DNA from: Ktedonobacteria bacterium
GTDB taxonomy: Bacteria; Chloroflexota; Ktedonobacteria; Ktedonobacterales; JACDGC01
DNA: 64,000 nt
Reading direction: 5' to 3'
NCBI GenBank assembly: GCA_027459785.1
Contig: DAIDGU010000054.1
Span: forward strand, 20,203 to 84,202
The notes beneath the pieces are model-generated. The model was not told the origin of the DNA, did no database searches, and saw only the letters and a list, made by a program, of their open reading frames with translations. This document shows positions 8,831 to 17,738 of the stretch, piece after piece. The translations under genes and the position numbers were made by a program. Every line of letters starts with the position of its first letter. The stretch's first letter is position 1.

Positions 8831-9523
8831 TTAGCGATCTCGGCTGCCCGTTACCCACCAGAAGAAGCGCCCGCTCGTATGGCCTTCTGCCGGGCAACCC
8901 TGCGCCGTGAGCGCAGCGGCGATGGCGGTGGGATCGTAAAAGACTTTGACGATGGTATACGTGCTGCCATCGTTGAGCTTACGCTCGTGCAGCGTGCCAG
9001 CGGGATCAGGCGTAGGGTGGTTGGTCGCGCTGGAAGCGGGATCGGGCAGCGAATCGACGATGAAGATGCGCCCGCCGGGGCGCACGGCGCGCACAGCGGC
9101 GGCGAGGAACGGCGCAAGCCGCGCAGGCGGCACGTGCGAGAGCCAAAACGAGAAGAAGACCAAATCATACTGCCGCTCTGGCTCCCAGACGAAAAGATCC
9201 GCCTGGTGGCGCTGCACGCGCGGATCAGGAACGTTCTGCGCGTTGCGGGCGAGCATCTCTGGCGCGGCATCCAGCACGGTGACGTGATTGGCGAGCGTGA
9301 CCAGTTCACGCGTCCAGATGCCTGTGCCACCGGCCAATTCCAGCGCGTCGCCGACGGGGCCGACCGCGTGCAGGGCGCGCTGCACGTCCGCCACTTCCGC
9401 AAACCAGGCTGCGTTGTCGGCCTCACCATGATCGAAGCGTCCCTGGCGATAAAACCACTCGTCATACTCGCCCGCTCGCGCCCGATAATACGCGATCTGC
9501 GTCTGCAAGATATCCGCGGACAT
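8831..9523 (-). CDS. Class I SAM-dependent methyltransferase
   Basis: A 230-residue Rossmann-fold methyltransferase of the methyltransferase-11/25 type. Motif I is ALELAGGTGIWT (residues about 61-72), the acidic residue that binds the SAM ribose is in VLDAAPEML, motif IV is DLVFFSFWLSHV and the post-motif is RPGGRIFIVDS. The N-terminal YYRARAGEYDEWFYR is typical of small-molecule methyltransferases, so the substrate is likely a metabolite rather than RNA or protein; it cannot be named. AAAGGAAAT precedes the ATG. Gene is isolated. Confidence 0.85.
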   Translation of the reverse strand: MSADILQTQIAYYRARAGEYDEWFYRQGRFDHGEADNAAWFAEVADVQRALHAVGPVGDALELAGGTGIWTRELVTLANHVTVLDAAPEMLARNAQNVPDPRVQRHQADLFVWEPERQYDLVFFSFWLSHVPPARLAPFLAAAVRAVRPGGRIFIVDSLPDPASSATNHPTPDPAGTLHERKLNDGSTYTIVKVFYDPTAIAAALTAQGCPAEGHTSGRFFWWVTGSRDR

Positions 9524-9733
9524 TTTTTAATTTCCTTTCGTCGCTTGTGTTCGCCTCATTGTACATCATGTGCGCGGCACGGCGTATCATCGCTCGCCAT
9601 TTGATCCTGTGATCCACCTCATAGAACACGGTATCCCATTATGCGTTCGTCTGTCGGTGTGATATGGTGTGCAACAAGTACATGATGAGCCGTTTGGCCA
9701 CAACTACTTTGGGAACGAAACGGGAGGACACCT

Positions 9734-10504
9734 ATGAGATCATCGGGTGATGAAGCAGCAGGGCAACGTGCCAAGGCGTTGCGTCTAGCTATTGTTGCCA
9801 GTGCATTCGCCATTGGCGCGTTCTTCATCGGCGCGCATTTTCTGATCGCCGGATGGGACGCCGCCATTAACAAATACCTGCGATTCGTCGTCACGCTCTC
9901 GGCGGTGTTGAACCTCAACGGGCCTTCGGCGGCGGTCGGCCTCATCCTGCTCATCATCGGACTCATCTTCCTCATCGGTTATTTCAATGAGCAGCGCCAG
10001 CAAGCTGTCAAGTCGCTTACCTTTCCACCGGAATCGGGCAGTGCCTTGCTGGTGCCGTTGCGGGCGTTCGTCTTCTATGACGTTGAAAACCAGCAAATCA
10101 AACCAGATCGGGTACCGGGCTTCCAAAGCTTCTTGCAAGAAAAATTGCCGAGACAGGCGATTGTGCGCCGGGCGTTTTTTCGCCGCAACGAACCTGGCAC
10201 CGAAGATCTGGCCGGGGCGTTAACGGTCATCGGCTTCGCGCTCACTTCAACCGATGATCTCGACAAAAACGCGGCAGACCGCATCATCATGGCCGCCGTG
10301 CGCGAAACGCTTTTGGCCGTAGGTACTGAGCGCGTGCATTTCGTCCTCATCACGGAAGACACCGACTTCGTTGATATCGTCAAATTCATTCGCTTTATGA
10401 ACCATCGTGTCTCGGTGTGGGCGCAGAAGTTCGATGAGCGGAGTCATGGCGCTTTTCAGCGGGCCGGCGCGGACGTCCGCTCCTTCAAAGATTACCTGGC
10501 CTGA
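9734..10504 (+). CDS. Membrane-anchored NYN-domain nuclease
   Basis: A 256-residue protein. Two hydrophobic segments (about residues 15-38 and 60-82) are followed by a cytoplasmic NYN domain of the LabA/PIN-like superfamily. Candidate metal ligands are Asp in VFYDVEN, Asp in KNAADRIIM and the pair in ITEDTDF, arranged as in family ribonucleases. By family knowledge it may cleave RNA; membrane tethering is inferred from the two helices. GGGAGGA lies 6 nt before the ATG. It converges on the phosphofructokinase gene with a 3-bp gap, so no separate terminator fits between them. Confidence 0.8.
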   Translation: MRSSGDEAAGQRAKALRLAIVASAFAIGAFFIGAHFLIAGWDAAINKYLRFVVTLSAVLNLNGPSAAVGLILLIIGLIFLIGYFNEQRQQAVKSLTFPPESGSALLVPLRAFVFYDVENQQIKPDRVPGFQSFLQEKLPRQAIVRRAFFRRNEPGTEDLAGALTVIGFALTSTDDLDKNAADRIIMAAVRETLLAVGTERVHFVLITEDTDFVDIVKFIRFMNHRVSVWAQKFDERSHGAFQRAGADVRSFKDYLA

Positions 10505-10507
10505 GCC

Positions 10508-11719
10508 TCACGCGAGGCGTTCGCCGCGCAATGTCGCGTGCTCTGGCAAGGGATCGCCGATAAGCGGGCGGGCGTAGGCGAGGAAGGCGGGCGTCATGCC
10601 GGTGCCGTCCGCGTTCAGGTAGGCCGGCGGCAAAAGTTGCTGGCTATTGGCGATGCTGGCCAGGTCCGCCAGGCCCGTTTCGCAGGCATAGCGCGGGCCA
10701 CGTGCGCGCACCAGCGTCACCATCTTGTCCGTCACGCCGCGCACGGCGTAGCGCATCGCCATGCGGCCCGCCAGGTAGGCCTCGTCGCGGTCCGTGCGCG
10801 AGATGTGGGCCGTCGCCATGCGTTGCTCGTCGCCGGGTTTGTCGAAGCGGGCGCGCAGGCCGAGTTCAGTCTTCACCAGATCTACCAACGTTTGCGCCAC
10901 GCCTTCCACCAGAGTATGCCCGAAGGCATCCTGACCCTGCGCCTGCGCCTCGCCGATCTGGCGGCCCTGGGCATCCGCCAGGTGTTCGGAGACGACGATG
11001 ACACAATAGCCGCGCCGACGCACCGTGGCGCGCACCTGCTGCACAAACTGCGCGGGATCGAAAGGCCGTTCCGGCACATAGATCAGGTGGGGGGCATCGT
11101 CGGGCGTGCGTTGGCCCAGCGCCGCCGCGCCCGCCAGCCAGCCGGCATAGCGCCCCATCACCTCGATGATCTTCACCGGATAGTGACCGGGCAGCGCCTC
11201 AGTGCAGCGCGCCGAATCCATCACGGCGGCGGCGATGAAGCGCGCGGCGCTCCCGTAACCGGGGCAATGATCCGTCAGAGGCAGGTCGTTGTCGATGGTC
11301 TTGGGGATGCCGACGACGCGCAATTCATACTGCATCTCCGCCGCCGCCTGGGCGATGCGGTGCGCCGTATCCGCCGAGTCGTTGCCACCGATATAGAGGA
11401 AGTAGCGGATGCCGAGTTCGCGCATCAGGTTGACCGCCCGTGCCGGGTCGTCCGGTTGCAGCTTGTAACGGCATGAGCCGAGCGCCGCCGAAGGCGTATT
11501 CAGCAGGGCGTCCAGCGTGGCGGCGGACTCGCGCCGCAGATCGATGATACGCCGTTGCAGCGCGCCTTCGATGCCGTTCAGCGCGCCATAGATCCCCTGC
11601 ACGGCATCCAGGCGTTGCGCCTCATGAATCGCCCCGACGAGGCTGGCATTGATCACCGCCGTCGGCCCGCCGGATTGCCCGATGAGCATATGTCCCTGTT
11701 CCGCCCGTTGTGTCGCCAT
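10508..11719 (-). CDS. 6-phosphofructokinase, probably pyrophosphate-dependent
   Basis: A PfkA-superfamily enzyme of 403 residues that phosphorylates fructose 6-phosphate. The phosphoryl-donor loop is GQSGGPT (residues 14-20). The two specificity positions read GGNDS (111-115) and PKTIDND (139-145). Asp and Lys here, in place of the two glycines of ATP-dependent E. coli PfkA, are the classic signature of PPi-dependent enzymes, though some ATP enzymes also carry Lys. MGRYAGW is the substrate-site motif. The start could be the ATG at 11719 (GAGGGG 12 nt upstream) or an internal ATG ten codons later. Single gene, convergent with the NYN protein. Confidence 0.88.
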   Translation of the reverse strand: MATQRAEQGHMLIGQSGGPTAVINASLVGAIHEAQRLDAVQGIYGALNGIEGALQRRIIDLRRESAATLDALLNTPSAALGSCRYKLQPDDPARAVNLMRELGIRYFLYIGGNDSADTAHRIAQAAAEMQYELRVVGIPKTIDNDLPLTDHCPGYGSAARFIAAAVMDSARCTEALPGHYPVKIIEVMGRYAGWLAGAAALGQRTPDDAPHLIYVPERPFDPAQFVQQVRATVRRRGYCVIVVSEHLADAQGRQIGEAQAQGQDAFGHTLVEGVAQTLVDLVKTELGLRARFDKPGDEQRMATAHISRTDRDEAYLAGRMAMRYAVRGVTDKMVTLVRARGPRYACETGLADLASIANSQQLLPPAYLNADGTGMTPAFLAYARPLIGDPLPEHATLRGERLA

Positions 11720-11942
11720 CTATCTTCGCGTCCCCTCATTGATCGCCTTTGCATGCCCATTGTATGCATTATACATGACGCACGAAGGGGCATGCGCCAC
11801 CATGTGCGTGTGCTATCCTGGACAAAACGCCGCTCGACAAGGGGATGTCCCTGAGCGAGATACGGAGCAAAGCCAGCATGATTGGAATCAAGAAGTTTAG
11901 GATACCATAAAAATTAGTTTGAAATAAAAGTTACTTCCATCA

Positions 11943-12144
11943 ATGTACCCTGATCAATGGATTTCAGAAGCATCAACCATTGTACCCTCAACACATCATA
12001 AAAAAAGCCCTGCAAATCGCGGCGCTGGCAAAAGAGCGTGACCCAACCTCTGAAGAACTCGCCGCCCTGCTTTTGCAACGTCAAGTGGAAGCGGAATGGG
12101 ACGCCGCCTGTGCATATTACGATGATCTCACAGCATCTTCCTAG
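11943..12144 (+). pseudogene. Possible small ORF broken by a one-base shift in an A7 run
   Basis: A frame starting ATG TAC CCT at 11943 codes protein-like sequence up to seven A residues at 12000-12006. The continuing protein-like sequence (KKALQIAALAKERD, then an acidic end with YYDDLTASS before a TAG at 12142) is one base out of phase. Removing one A would give an unbroken frame of about 66 codons, so this is a frameshifted gene, a slippage site or a sequencing error. No clear ribosome site is present and no family is recognised. The rest of 11720-12211 appears empty. Confidence 0.3.
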
Positions 12145-12211
12145 TGGTATAATAGATATCATCGGAGATGGTAAATTGATGAGCCATATTATACCCCTCG
12201 ATTACATTGAA

Positions 12212-12240
12212 GCTGCCAACCCTCGTTGAGGATTGACAGC
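12212..12240 (-). terminator. Hairpin downstream of tRNA-Arg
   Basis: GCTGCCAACCCTC (12212-12224) pairs with GAGGATTGACAGC (12228-12240), 11 of 13 positions, with a 3-nt loop. It starts 11 bp past the tRNA 3' end. The minus-strand sequence after it (TTCAATGTAAT) is only mildly T-rich. Confidence 0.5.
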
Positions 12241-12251
12241 CCTGTGGTGGG

Positions 12252-12323
12252 TGCCCCCACGGCGGCTCGAACGCCGGTCTATGGCTCCGGAGGCCATCGC
12301 TCTGTCCACTGAGCTATAGGGGC
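12252..12323 (-). tRNA. tRNA-Arg (anticodon CCG)
   Basis: The minus strand folds into a complete cloverleaf. Acceptor GCCCCTA/TGGGGGC pairs over 7 bp, the D stem is GCTC/GAGC, the anticodon stem is ATGGC/GCCAT with loop CTCCGGA (anticodon CCG, reading CGG), and the T stem is CGGCG/CGCCG with loop TTCGAGC. The discriminator is A73. The genome continues CCCA, so the CCA end is not encoded exactly and would be added enzymatically. Confidence 0.95.
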
Positions 12324-12398
12324 ATGATGCTAGCACCAGGAAACAGTATACCATATTTAAGGTATAAATGCAAGATAGGCGATGGTTGCATTCAGGCG

Positions 12399-12434
12399 AA
12401 AAAAAGTGCCGGATGCATCTTGCATCCAGCACTT
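12399..12434 (-). terminator. Rho-independent terminator of the L,D-transpeptidase gene
   Basis: AAGTGCCGGATGCA pairs with TGCATCCAGCACTT (12404-12434) with one mismatch and a 3-nt loop, and is followed on the minus strand by seven T (12405-12399). It lies 15 bp past the stop at 12450 and separates that gene from the tRNA. Confidence 0.9.
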
Positions 12435-12449
12435 TATCCCTATATGGAC

Positions 12450-13235
12450 TCAGTCGTTGAGCACCTCAACCGGCGTCCCCAAGTCGGCCCATTGGTAGAG
12501 GAACGTCATCGCGTGTTCCGGCGTGTTCACGCAGCCGTGGCTGCCTTCCTGCCATTCCAGGCGACCCGGATCGTAGTGATCGAAGGTCAGGCCGGGGCCG
12601 TAGATGCTGTGCCACCAGGTATCGTGGATATAAAAGCCACCTGACAGGAACTCCATCCCGTATTGCACCTTACTGGGATAACCGAAAAATGGATTTTTCG
12701 GATCTGTTGAGATAGGGATGAAGGTCAAGGGACTCGACTTGAGAAAGATTTGGTAGCTTCCCGGCGGCGTGCTGAGCGCCGCGCGCCCGGTGATGACATA
12801 CGTCCACAGGATAATCTTACCATCCTGGATGGCTTGCAGATATTGCCCTGACAGCGAGACGATGATGATCTTGCGGTGTACGCCGAACATCGCGTTCGCC
12901 GTTTGGATCGCCTGTTGCCCTAATGGCGAGATGACATTCGGCGCGGGATAGCCAGGGATGATGGGCGTCATGGCCGGCGTCTGCCCCGGCACGACGGTGC
13001 CGCTGCTACTGCCGTTGCCGCTGCCGGTGATGGGCGTGGCCGTGGCGAAGGGCGAGGCGTTGGCGAGGGAGGACGACCCCTGTGGGCCTTCTGCCGTCCC
13101 CTTGCCGGCGAAAAAAGCGAAGCGCGCGAAGACCAGAGCGAAGACGACCACCAACGTCGCCGCCAGGATGACGAGCCACTTGTTCGAGCGTGGCGGCGTG
13201 GCGTCAGATGGTAGTGAGGATTGCTGTTGGTTCAT
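12450..13235 (-). CDS. L,D-transpeptidase (YkuD domain), membrane-anchored
   Basis: A 261-residue envelope enzyme that forms 3-3 peptidoglycan cross-links or attaches proteins to peptidoglycan. A short cytoplasmic tail is followed by one membrane span (about residues 20-42), a Ser/Thr/Pro/Gly linker, and a YkuD domain. The catalytic motif is SHGCVN (residues 232-237, nucleophile Cys235), preceded by the conserved His in GFYIHDTWW. The start ATG at 13235 has AGGAG 9 nt upstream; the frame remains open far upstream but only as antisense of the next gene. A strong terminator follows. It is divergent from the flavoprotein gene at 13572. Confidence 0.92.
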   Translation of the reverse strand: MNQQQSSLPSDATPPRSNKWLVILAATLVVVFALVFARFAFFAGKGTAEGPQGSSSLANASPFATATPITGSGNGSSSGTVVPGQTPAMTPIIPGYPAPNVISPLGQQAIQTANAMFGVHRKIIIVSLSGQYLQAIQDGKIILWTYVITGRAALSTPPGSYQIFLKSSPLTFIPISTDPKNPFFGYPSKVQYGMEFLSGGFYIHDTWWHSIYGPGLTFDHYDPGRLEWQEGSHGCVNTPEHAMTFLYQWADLGTPVEVLND

Positions 13236-13571
13236 GTGGACAAACTCCTGATCCCACCATACATGGGCTGTGTCGATGCATCTATTATACCAGGCTGGCA
13301 CGATCATGGGAAGACCCATAGGCCAATTGCCGGTGATCCTGATCGTCCCGCACAACGGGAGGCGCAAACAGCCATCGAAGTAAGCCCTTCTACTGTGTAT
13401 AACGCGCGTGTCAGGAAAAGTGGGACACTTGCGCCATTTGGTCCCCCAACTGGGGCAATTCACCGGCGCAGGGGCTGCGGGCGGTCGCCATGCCGGGCGT
13501 TGAGATGGTATACTATGCGTAGAGAAGTAGATTTCCCGTGGATCTCCTTGGCGAAAGGACCGGCAGAGTAC

Positions 13572-15395
13572 ATGGACCAACTCGACCAGCAACCAGAACA
13601 GGTATACCGCTCGGAGATCGCCGAGCCGGACTGGTATAAGACGAACATCCCTTGCCAGGTCGGCTGCCCGGCGCATACCGACGTGGCGACGTATATCGGC
13701 CTCATCTCTCAGGGGCGCTTCGATGAGGCGTATTTGATCAACCGGCGCTGCAACGTCGTCCCCGGCGTGCTGGGCCGCACCTGCGCCCGCCCGTGCGAGC
13801 CGGTGTGCCGGCGCAACAAGATCGACGGCAACCCCGTGGCGATCTGTTGGCTCAAGCGTGCCGCGCACGACCACCGCGAATATCGCCACCTGCCTGAACG
13901 ACCCAAGGTGACGAAAGACAAAAAAGTCGCCGTCATCGGCGCGGGGTCCGCTGGCCTGGCCTGCGCCCGCGACCTGGCGGAGATGGGCTATCCCGTTACG
14001 ATCTATGAATCGTACTCCGTCGGCGGCGGCATGATGGTCGGCGGCATCCCCATCTGGCGCTTGCCCCGCGAAGTCACCTACGAAGAGTGCGACGAATATA
14101 TGGCCGCGCTGGGCGTGGAGATGGTCCTGAACACCACCGTGGGCCGTGATGTGCAACTCACCGACCTCTGCAACCAGTACGACGCGGTGTATATCGGCGC
14201 TGGCTGCCAGGACACCAAGCCCATCACCGGCCCGGATAACAAGCTGATCCCCGGCCTGCAATATAAAGGCGTCGAGGATGGCTTGCGTTTCCTCGAAAAA
14301 GTCAACTTCGGTGAACCGGTGACGGTCGGCAAAAAGGTCGTCGTCCTCGGCGGCGGCTTCACCGCGATGGACTGCTGCCGCTCGGCGATCCGCTTCGGCG
14401 CGGAAAAGGTCTACGTCTTCTATCGCCGCACGAAAGAAGAGATGCCCTCCGACGAATACGAAGTCGAGGAAGCGATGCTGGAGCATGTCGAGTTCCAGTA
14501 CCTGCTGACACAGACAGAAGTCGTCTCGAATGACGGCGAACACGTCTCCGGCCTCAAGCTGATCCGCAACAAACTGGGCGACCCGGACGCCAGTGGTCGC
14601 CGCCGCCCGGTGCCGATCCCCGGCTCGGAGTTCGTCGTTGATTGTGACATGGTTATCGCCGCCTTCGGTCAGGATTCGGATACCTCCTGGATTCCCAAGG
14701 AAATGAACCTGGAAGCCAACCGCTGGGGCATTCCGCTGATCGACCGCAACACGTGGATGACCAGCCGCCCTGGCCTTTTCGCGGGCGGCGATTACACCGA
14801 AGGCTCGCGCAACCTGATCTCCGCCATCGGCGACGGGCGCGACGCGGCCACGGCCATCAACCGCTACCTGGGTGGCCTGGAAAAAGCCGCCGAAGAGGCG
14901 ACGGAGATCGAATTGCCCGACTTCCGGCGCGGCATGGTCGATAACTACGAGTCGATCCCGTGGGAGGTCATCCCCTCGCTGCCGCTGGCTAAACGCTTCG
15001 GCATCTCGGTGGAAAGCGAGACGGGCTATTCCCCGGAAGAGGCGGTGATGCAGGCGCGGCGCTGCTTGCAGTGCCAACTCAACATCATGATCGACCCCTC
15101 GATCTGCATCCTCTGTTCCGGCTGCGTTGACATCTGCCCCTACGACTGCATCAGCATGGAAGGGTTGAAGTCCGTGGTGAAAGGCGACAAGCTCCACAAA
15201 GAAGCTGCCGCCTGGACGGCGGGCGCGGACATGATCATCGACGAGGAAAAGTGCATCCGCTGCGGCCTGTGCATCGTGCGCTGCCCCACGGACGCGATCT
15301 CGATGGTCAAGTACGAAGTCGCCTCGGTCAACGACCGCTGGAACGTCTCCAAGATCCCGGTGATCCAGCCCGACAAAGCCGGCGGACGTAGGTAG
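13572..15395 (+). CDS. GltD-like FAD/NAD(P) oxidoreductase with C-terminal 2[4Fe-4S] ferredoxin domain
   Basis: A 607-residue redox protein. The N-terminus has the GltD-type cysteine cluster (Cys28, 32, 60, 71, 75, 79), then an FAD-binding GAGSAG (residues 123-128), a second Rossmann motif VVLGGGFTAMD for NAD(P)H and the GGDYTEG segment. The last 110 residues carry two ferredoxin motifs, CILCSGCVDICP and CIRCGLCIVRCP. The fold resembles the small subunit of glutamate synthase, but no large subunit is present in the window, so it may instead couple NAD(P)H to ferredoxin or another partner. I prefer the ATG at 13572 because the upstream ATG at 13515 directly abuts a TATACT -10 box. Confidence 0.85.
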   Translation: MDQLDQQPEQVYRSEIAEPDWYKTNIPCQVGCPAHTDVATYIGLISQGRFDEAYLINRRCNVVPGVLGRTCARPCEPVCRRNKIDGNPVAICWLKRAAHDHREYRHLPERPKVTKDKKVAVIGAGSAGLACARDLAEMGYPVTIYESYSVGGGMMVGGIPIWRLPREVTYEECDEYMAALGVEMVLNTTVGRDVQLTDLCNQYDAVYIGAGCQDTKPITGPDNKLIPGLQYKGVEDGLRFLEKVNFGEPVTVGKKVVVLGGGFTAMDCCRSAIRFGAEKVYVFYRRTKEEMPSDEYEVEEAMLEHVEFQYLLTQTEVVSNDGEHVSGLKLIRNKLGDPDASGRRRPVPIPGSEFVVDCDMVIAAFGQDSDTSWIPKEMNLEANRWGIPLIDRNTWMTSRPGLFAGGDYTEGSRNLISAIGDGRDAATAINRYLGGLEKAAEEATEIELPDFRRGMVDNYESIPWEVIPSLPLAKRFGISVESETGYSPEEAVMQARRCLQCQLNIMIDPSICILCSGCVDICPYDCISMEGLKSVVKGDKLHKEAAAWTAGADMIIDEEKCIRCGLCIVRCPTDAISMVKYEVASVNDRWNVSKIPVIQPDKAGGRR

Positions 15396-15396
15396 C

Positions 15397-15564
15397 GGCC
15401 CCACCCCCCGGCCCCCTCCCCATCGGCGATGGAGAGGGGGTGATCGTTCGGGTAGTGATCAGCCAAGATCAAGGCGATCACCGTACAGTGTCTGATCTCC
15501 CCTCTCCATCCGCAGATGGGGAGCAGGGTTCCCGTGAAGCGACGGGAGGGCCGGGGGTGGGGCC
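15397..15564. repeat. 168-bp inverted-repeat element, copy A
   Basis: The element begins GGCCCCACCCCCC and ends GGGGGTGGGGCC, so its termini are inverted repeats; inner segments CTCCCCATC...GGAGAGGGG and their complements also pair. The centre contains several GATCA words. Its reverse complement occurs at 55540-55707 with exactly the same length and an estimated similarity above 90% by eye. It fills the gap between the flavoprotein gene and the convergent permease gene and may act as a transcription barrier. Confidence 0.85.
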
Positions 15565-15571
15565 AGCCTGT

Positions 15572-17701
15572 TTACCCCACCTGCGCGCTATTGACCTGTG
15601 ATCCCTTTTGCAACGTGTATGGCATATTCACCACCGTGATCGGCAAGTTGTCTTTTTCGCGCTGGAGGATGGCGCGCACACGGCGGGCGACGCGCCGATG
15701 CAGCGGCCATTCCCACCACGCGGGATCTTCCTGCACCGGCAACAGGACGCAGATACGCTCGGTGGGGAAGTGTTCGCTGTACCATTCCATGAAGCGGGCC
15801 ACCGGCAGCACGATGGTCCGATACGGTTCCAGCACGATCTCAAGCTGCACCGGCCAATGCTGTTCCGCAATCAGCTTGCCGACGGTCTGGTCCCATTTAC
15901 GATGGAAGCTTTCCGCCTCGTGCTCATCGTTGACGATGCGTACCGCAACGACATGGGGGGCGACGGTCTGCGCGTATCGCAGCACCTCGCGCAGGTCGCG
16001 TTGCACGAAGATCGGCACGATAGCGATATCCGCCGCGTGGCCGGCGGGTGCCTCGAAGTGATAGATGCGCGCGCGCGCGTAGTAGCGGCGCAAACTTAGG
16101 AAGCCGAAGACGAGCAGCGGGATCAGGATCAGCACCACCCACGCCCCCCGGTCGAACTTGGCGACGGCGATGACGATGGTCACGATGCCCGTCACCACCG
16201 CGCCCAGCCCGTTAGCGAAGATGCGCCAAGTTTTATTCGTCACCTCGCGCGCCCGCTGCCAGTGGCGTACCAGGCCGATCTGCGACAGCGTGAAGGCCGT
16301 GAAGACGCCCAGCGCATAGAGGTTGATCAGGTCCGACACATTGCCCCGGAAGGCGACCAGGACGACGATGCTCAACGCGCCCAACGCGATGATGCCGGTG
16401 TTGAAAGCCAGCCGCTCGCCGCGATAGTTGAAGAACGGCGGCAAGAACTGGTCGCGCGCCAGAATCGATGCCAGGCGCGGGAAGCCCGCGAACGATGTAT
16501 TTGCCGCGAAGATCAGGATCAGCAGCGTGGTGATCTGCACGACATAGATGAACCAGCCGTTGTTGAAGGCATACGCCGCGAGCTGCGATGTCACCGTCGG
16601 GTAGCCGTTGGGGTACGGTGTGATGCCGATTCGCCAGGCGAGGAATGTTGTTCCCAGGAAGAACGTCGCCAGGATGATGATCATCGTCACCAGCGTGCGC
16701 GCGGCGTTACGCGCTTGCGTCGCCACGTCCTTGCCGGTGAAGACCGGCACGCTGTTCGAGATCGCCTCCACGCCGGTCATCGCGGAGCAACCGGAGGCGA
16801 AAGCGGTGAGGATCAGCATGAGCGTGATCGGCTGTGTCCCGCTGACGCCGTGCAGGACGGGCGGCGCGGCGTGCGCGATGCCGCCGCTGGTGACGGCGCG
16901 AAAGATGCCGACGACAAGCATCAGCCCGAAGCTGAAAAGGAACAGGTACGTCGGCACGGCGAAGACATTGCCCGCCTCGCGCACGCCGCGCAAGTTCACG
17001 AGCATGATCACCAGGATCGCCGCGACATCCAATGGCACGACGAGGTGCTGGAGCGCTGGCACCACTGAGGCGATGGCGTCGATACCCGCCGCCACGCTCA
17101 CCGACACGGTCAACAGATAGTCTACCAACAGCGATCCGGCGGCGACAAGCCCCGGCAGCGTCCCCAGGTTCTTGCTGGCCACGGTGTAGCTGCCGCCGCC
17201 ATGCGGATAGGCGAAGATCGTCTGGCGATAGGAGTTGCCGACGATGAGCATCAGGAGCGCGATCGCCACGCCGATCCATAGGTTCAAGTGCGCTGCCGCC
17301 GCCCCACCCAGCACCAGCACGGCCAAGCCGGCCTCAGTGGCGTAGGCCACGGAACTGAGGGCATCCGACGACAGGATCGCCAGCGCGCTAGCAGGATTCA
17401 GCCGTTCGAGCAGCGCCAGATGTTCGGGCAGCCGCTTGCCAAAAAGCACGCGCCCGGCCAACCGTTCCGCCTCGCCGGCGGGCGTCGCCGGTTCACTGGC
17501 GTGGTCGCTCGCCGCCAACAGATGTTCTTCCAGGTCGCCGTGGTCTTTCACCGGATGGAAGTCGGCCATGTGGTGGTGGTGAATCGTACCAATCGCCTTG
17601 CGTTTGTGGTCGCGCACGAAGTGAAAGTGCTTGTCCATTGCTGCTGAGGGTGTGTCGGCAGCGTGCAACTCTTGGTGACTCATCGGCTCCTGCGTCGTCA
17701 T
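15572..17701 (-). CDS. KimA-like potassium/amino acid APC-superfamily permease
   Basis: A 709-residue transporter. A His-rich cytoplasmic N-terminus (about 85 residues) leads to a core of about 12 membrane helices and a C-terminal cytoplasmic domain of about 190 residues. The signature ALAILSSDALSSVAYATE, the segment YPHGGGSYTVASKNLG and GSLLVDYLLTVSVS match Bacillus KimA (YdaO), a high-affinity K+ importer controlled by c-di-AMP. I infer potassium uptake, but amino-acid transport cannot be excluded. GGGAGG precedes the ATG. It is followed by repeat A rather than an ordinary terminator. The TlpA-like gene lies 37 bp upstream on the same strand, so the two may be cotranscribed. Confidence 0.82.
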   Translation of the reverse strand: MTTQEPMSHQELHAADTPSAAMDKHFHFVRDHKRKAIGTIHHHHMADFHPVKDHGDLEEHLLAASDHASEPATPAGEAERLAGRVLFGKRLPEHLALLERLNPASALAILSSDALSSVAYATEAGLAVLVLGGAAAAHLNLWIGVAIALLMLIVGNSYRQTIFAYPHGGGSYTVASKNLGTLPGLVAAGSLLVDYLLTVSVSVAAGIDAIASVVPALQHLVVPLDVAAILVIMLVNLRGVREAGNVFAVPTYLFLFSFGLMLVVGIFRAVTSGGIAHAAPPVLHGVSGTQPITLMLILTAFASGCSAMTGVEAISNSVPVFTGKDVATQARNAARTLVTMIIILATFFLGTTFLAWRIGITPYPNGYPTVTSQLAAYAFNNGWFIYVVQITTLLILIFAANTSFAGFPRLASILARDQFLPPFFNYRGERLAFNTGIIALGALSIVVLVAFRGNVSDLINLYALGVFTAFTLSQIGLVRHWQRAREVTNKTWRIFANGLGAVVTGIVTIVIAVAKFDRGAWVVLILIPLLVFGFLSLRRYYARARIYHFEAPAGHAADIAIVPIFVQRDLREVLRYAQTVAPHVVAVRIVNDEHEAESFHRKWDQTVGKLIAEQHWPVQLEIVLEPYRTIVLPVARFMEWYSEHFPTERICVLLPVQEDPAWWEWPLHRRVARRVRAILQREKDNLPITVVNMPYTLQKGSQVNSAQVG

Positions 17702-17738
17702 GCCAGGCCCCTCCCAAGCGCATCTGCGGGCAAATGGC

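Noticed and set aside
12000..12006. Programmed -1 frameshift at A7
   Set aside because: The needed shift is +1 (or loss of one A), not the -1 shift used at A-AAA-AAG sites, and no stimulatory structure is seen; simple mutation or slippage is more likely.
12450..15404. Single 984-residue minus-strand frame
   Set aside because: Only the last 261 codons (from 13235) encode the L,D-transpeptidase; the upstream part is antisense of the flavoprotein gene and lacks protein-like features.
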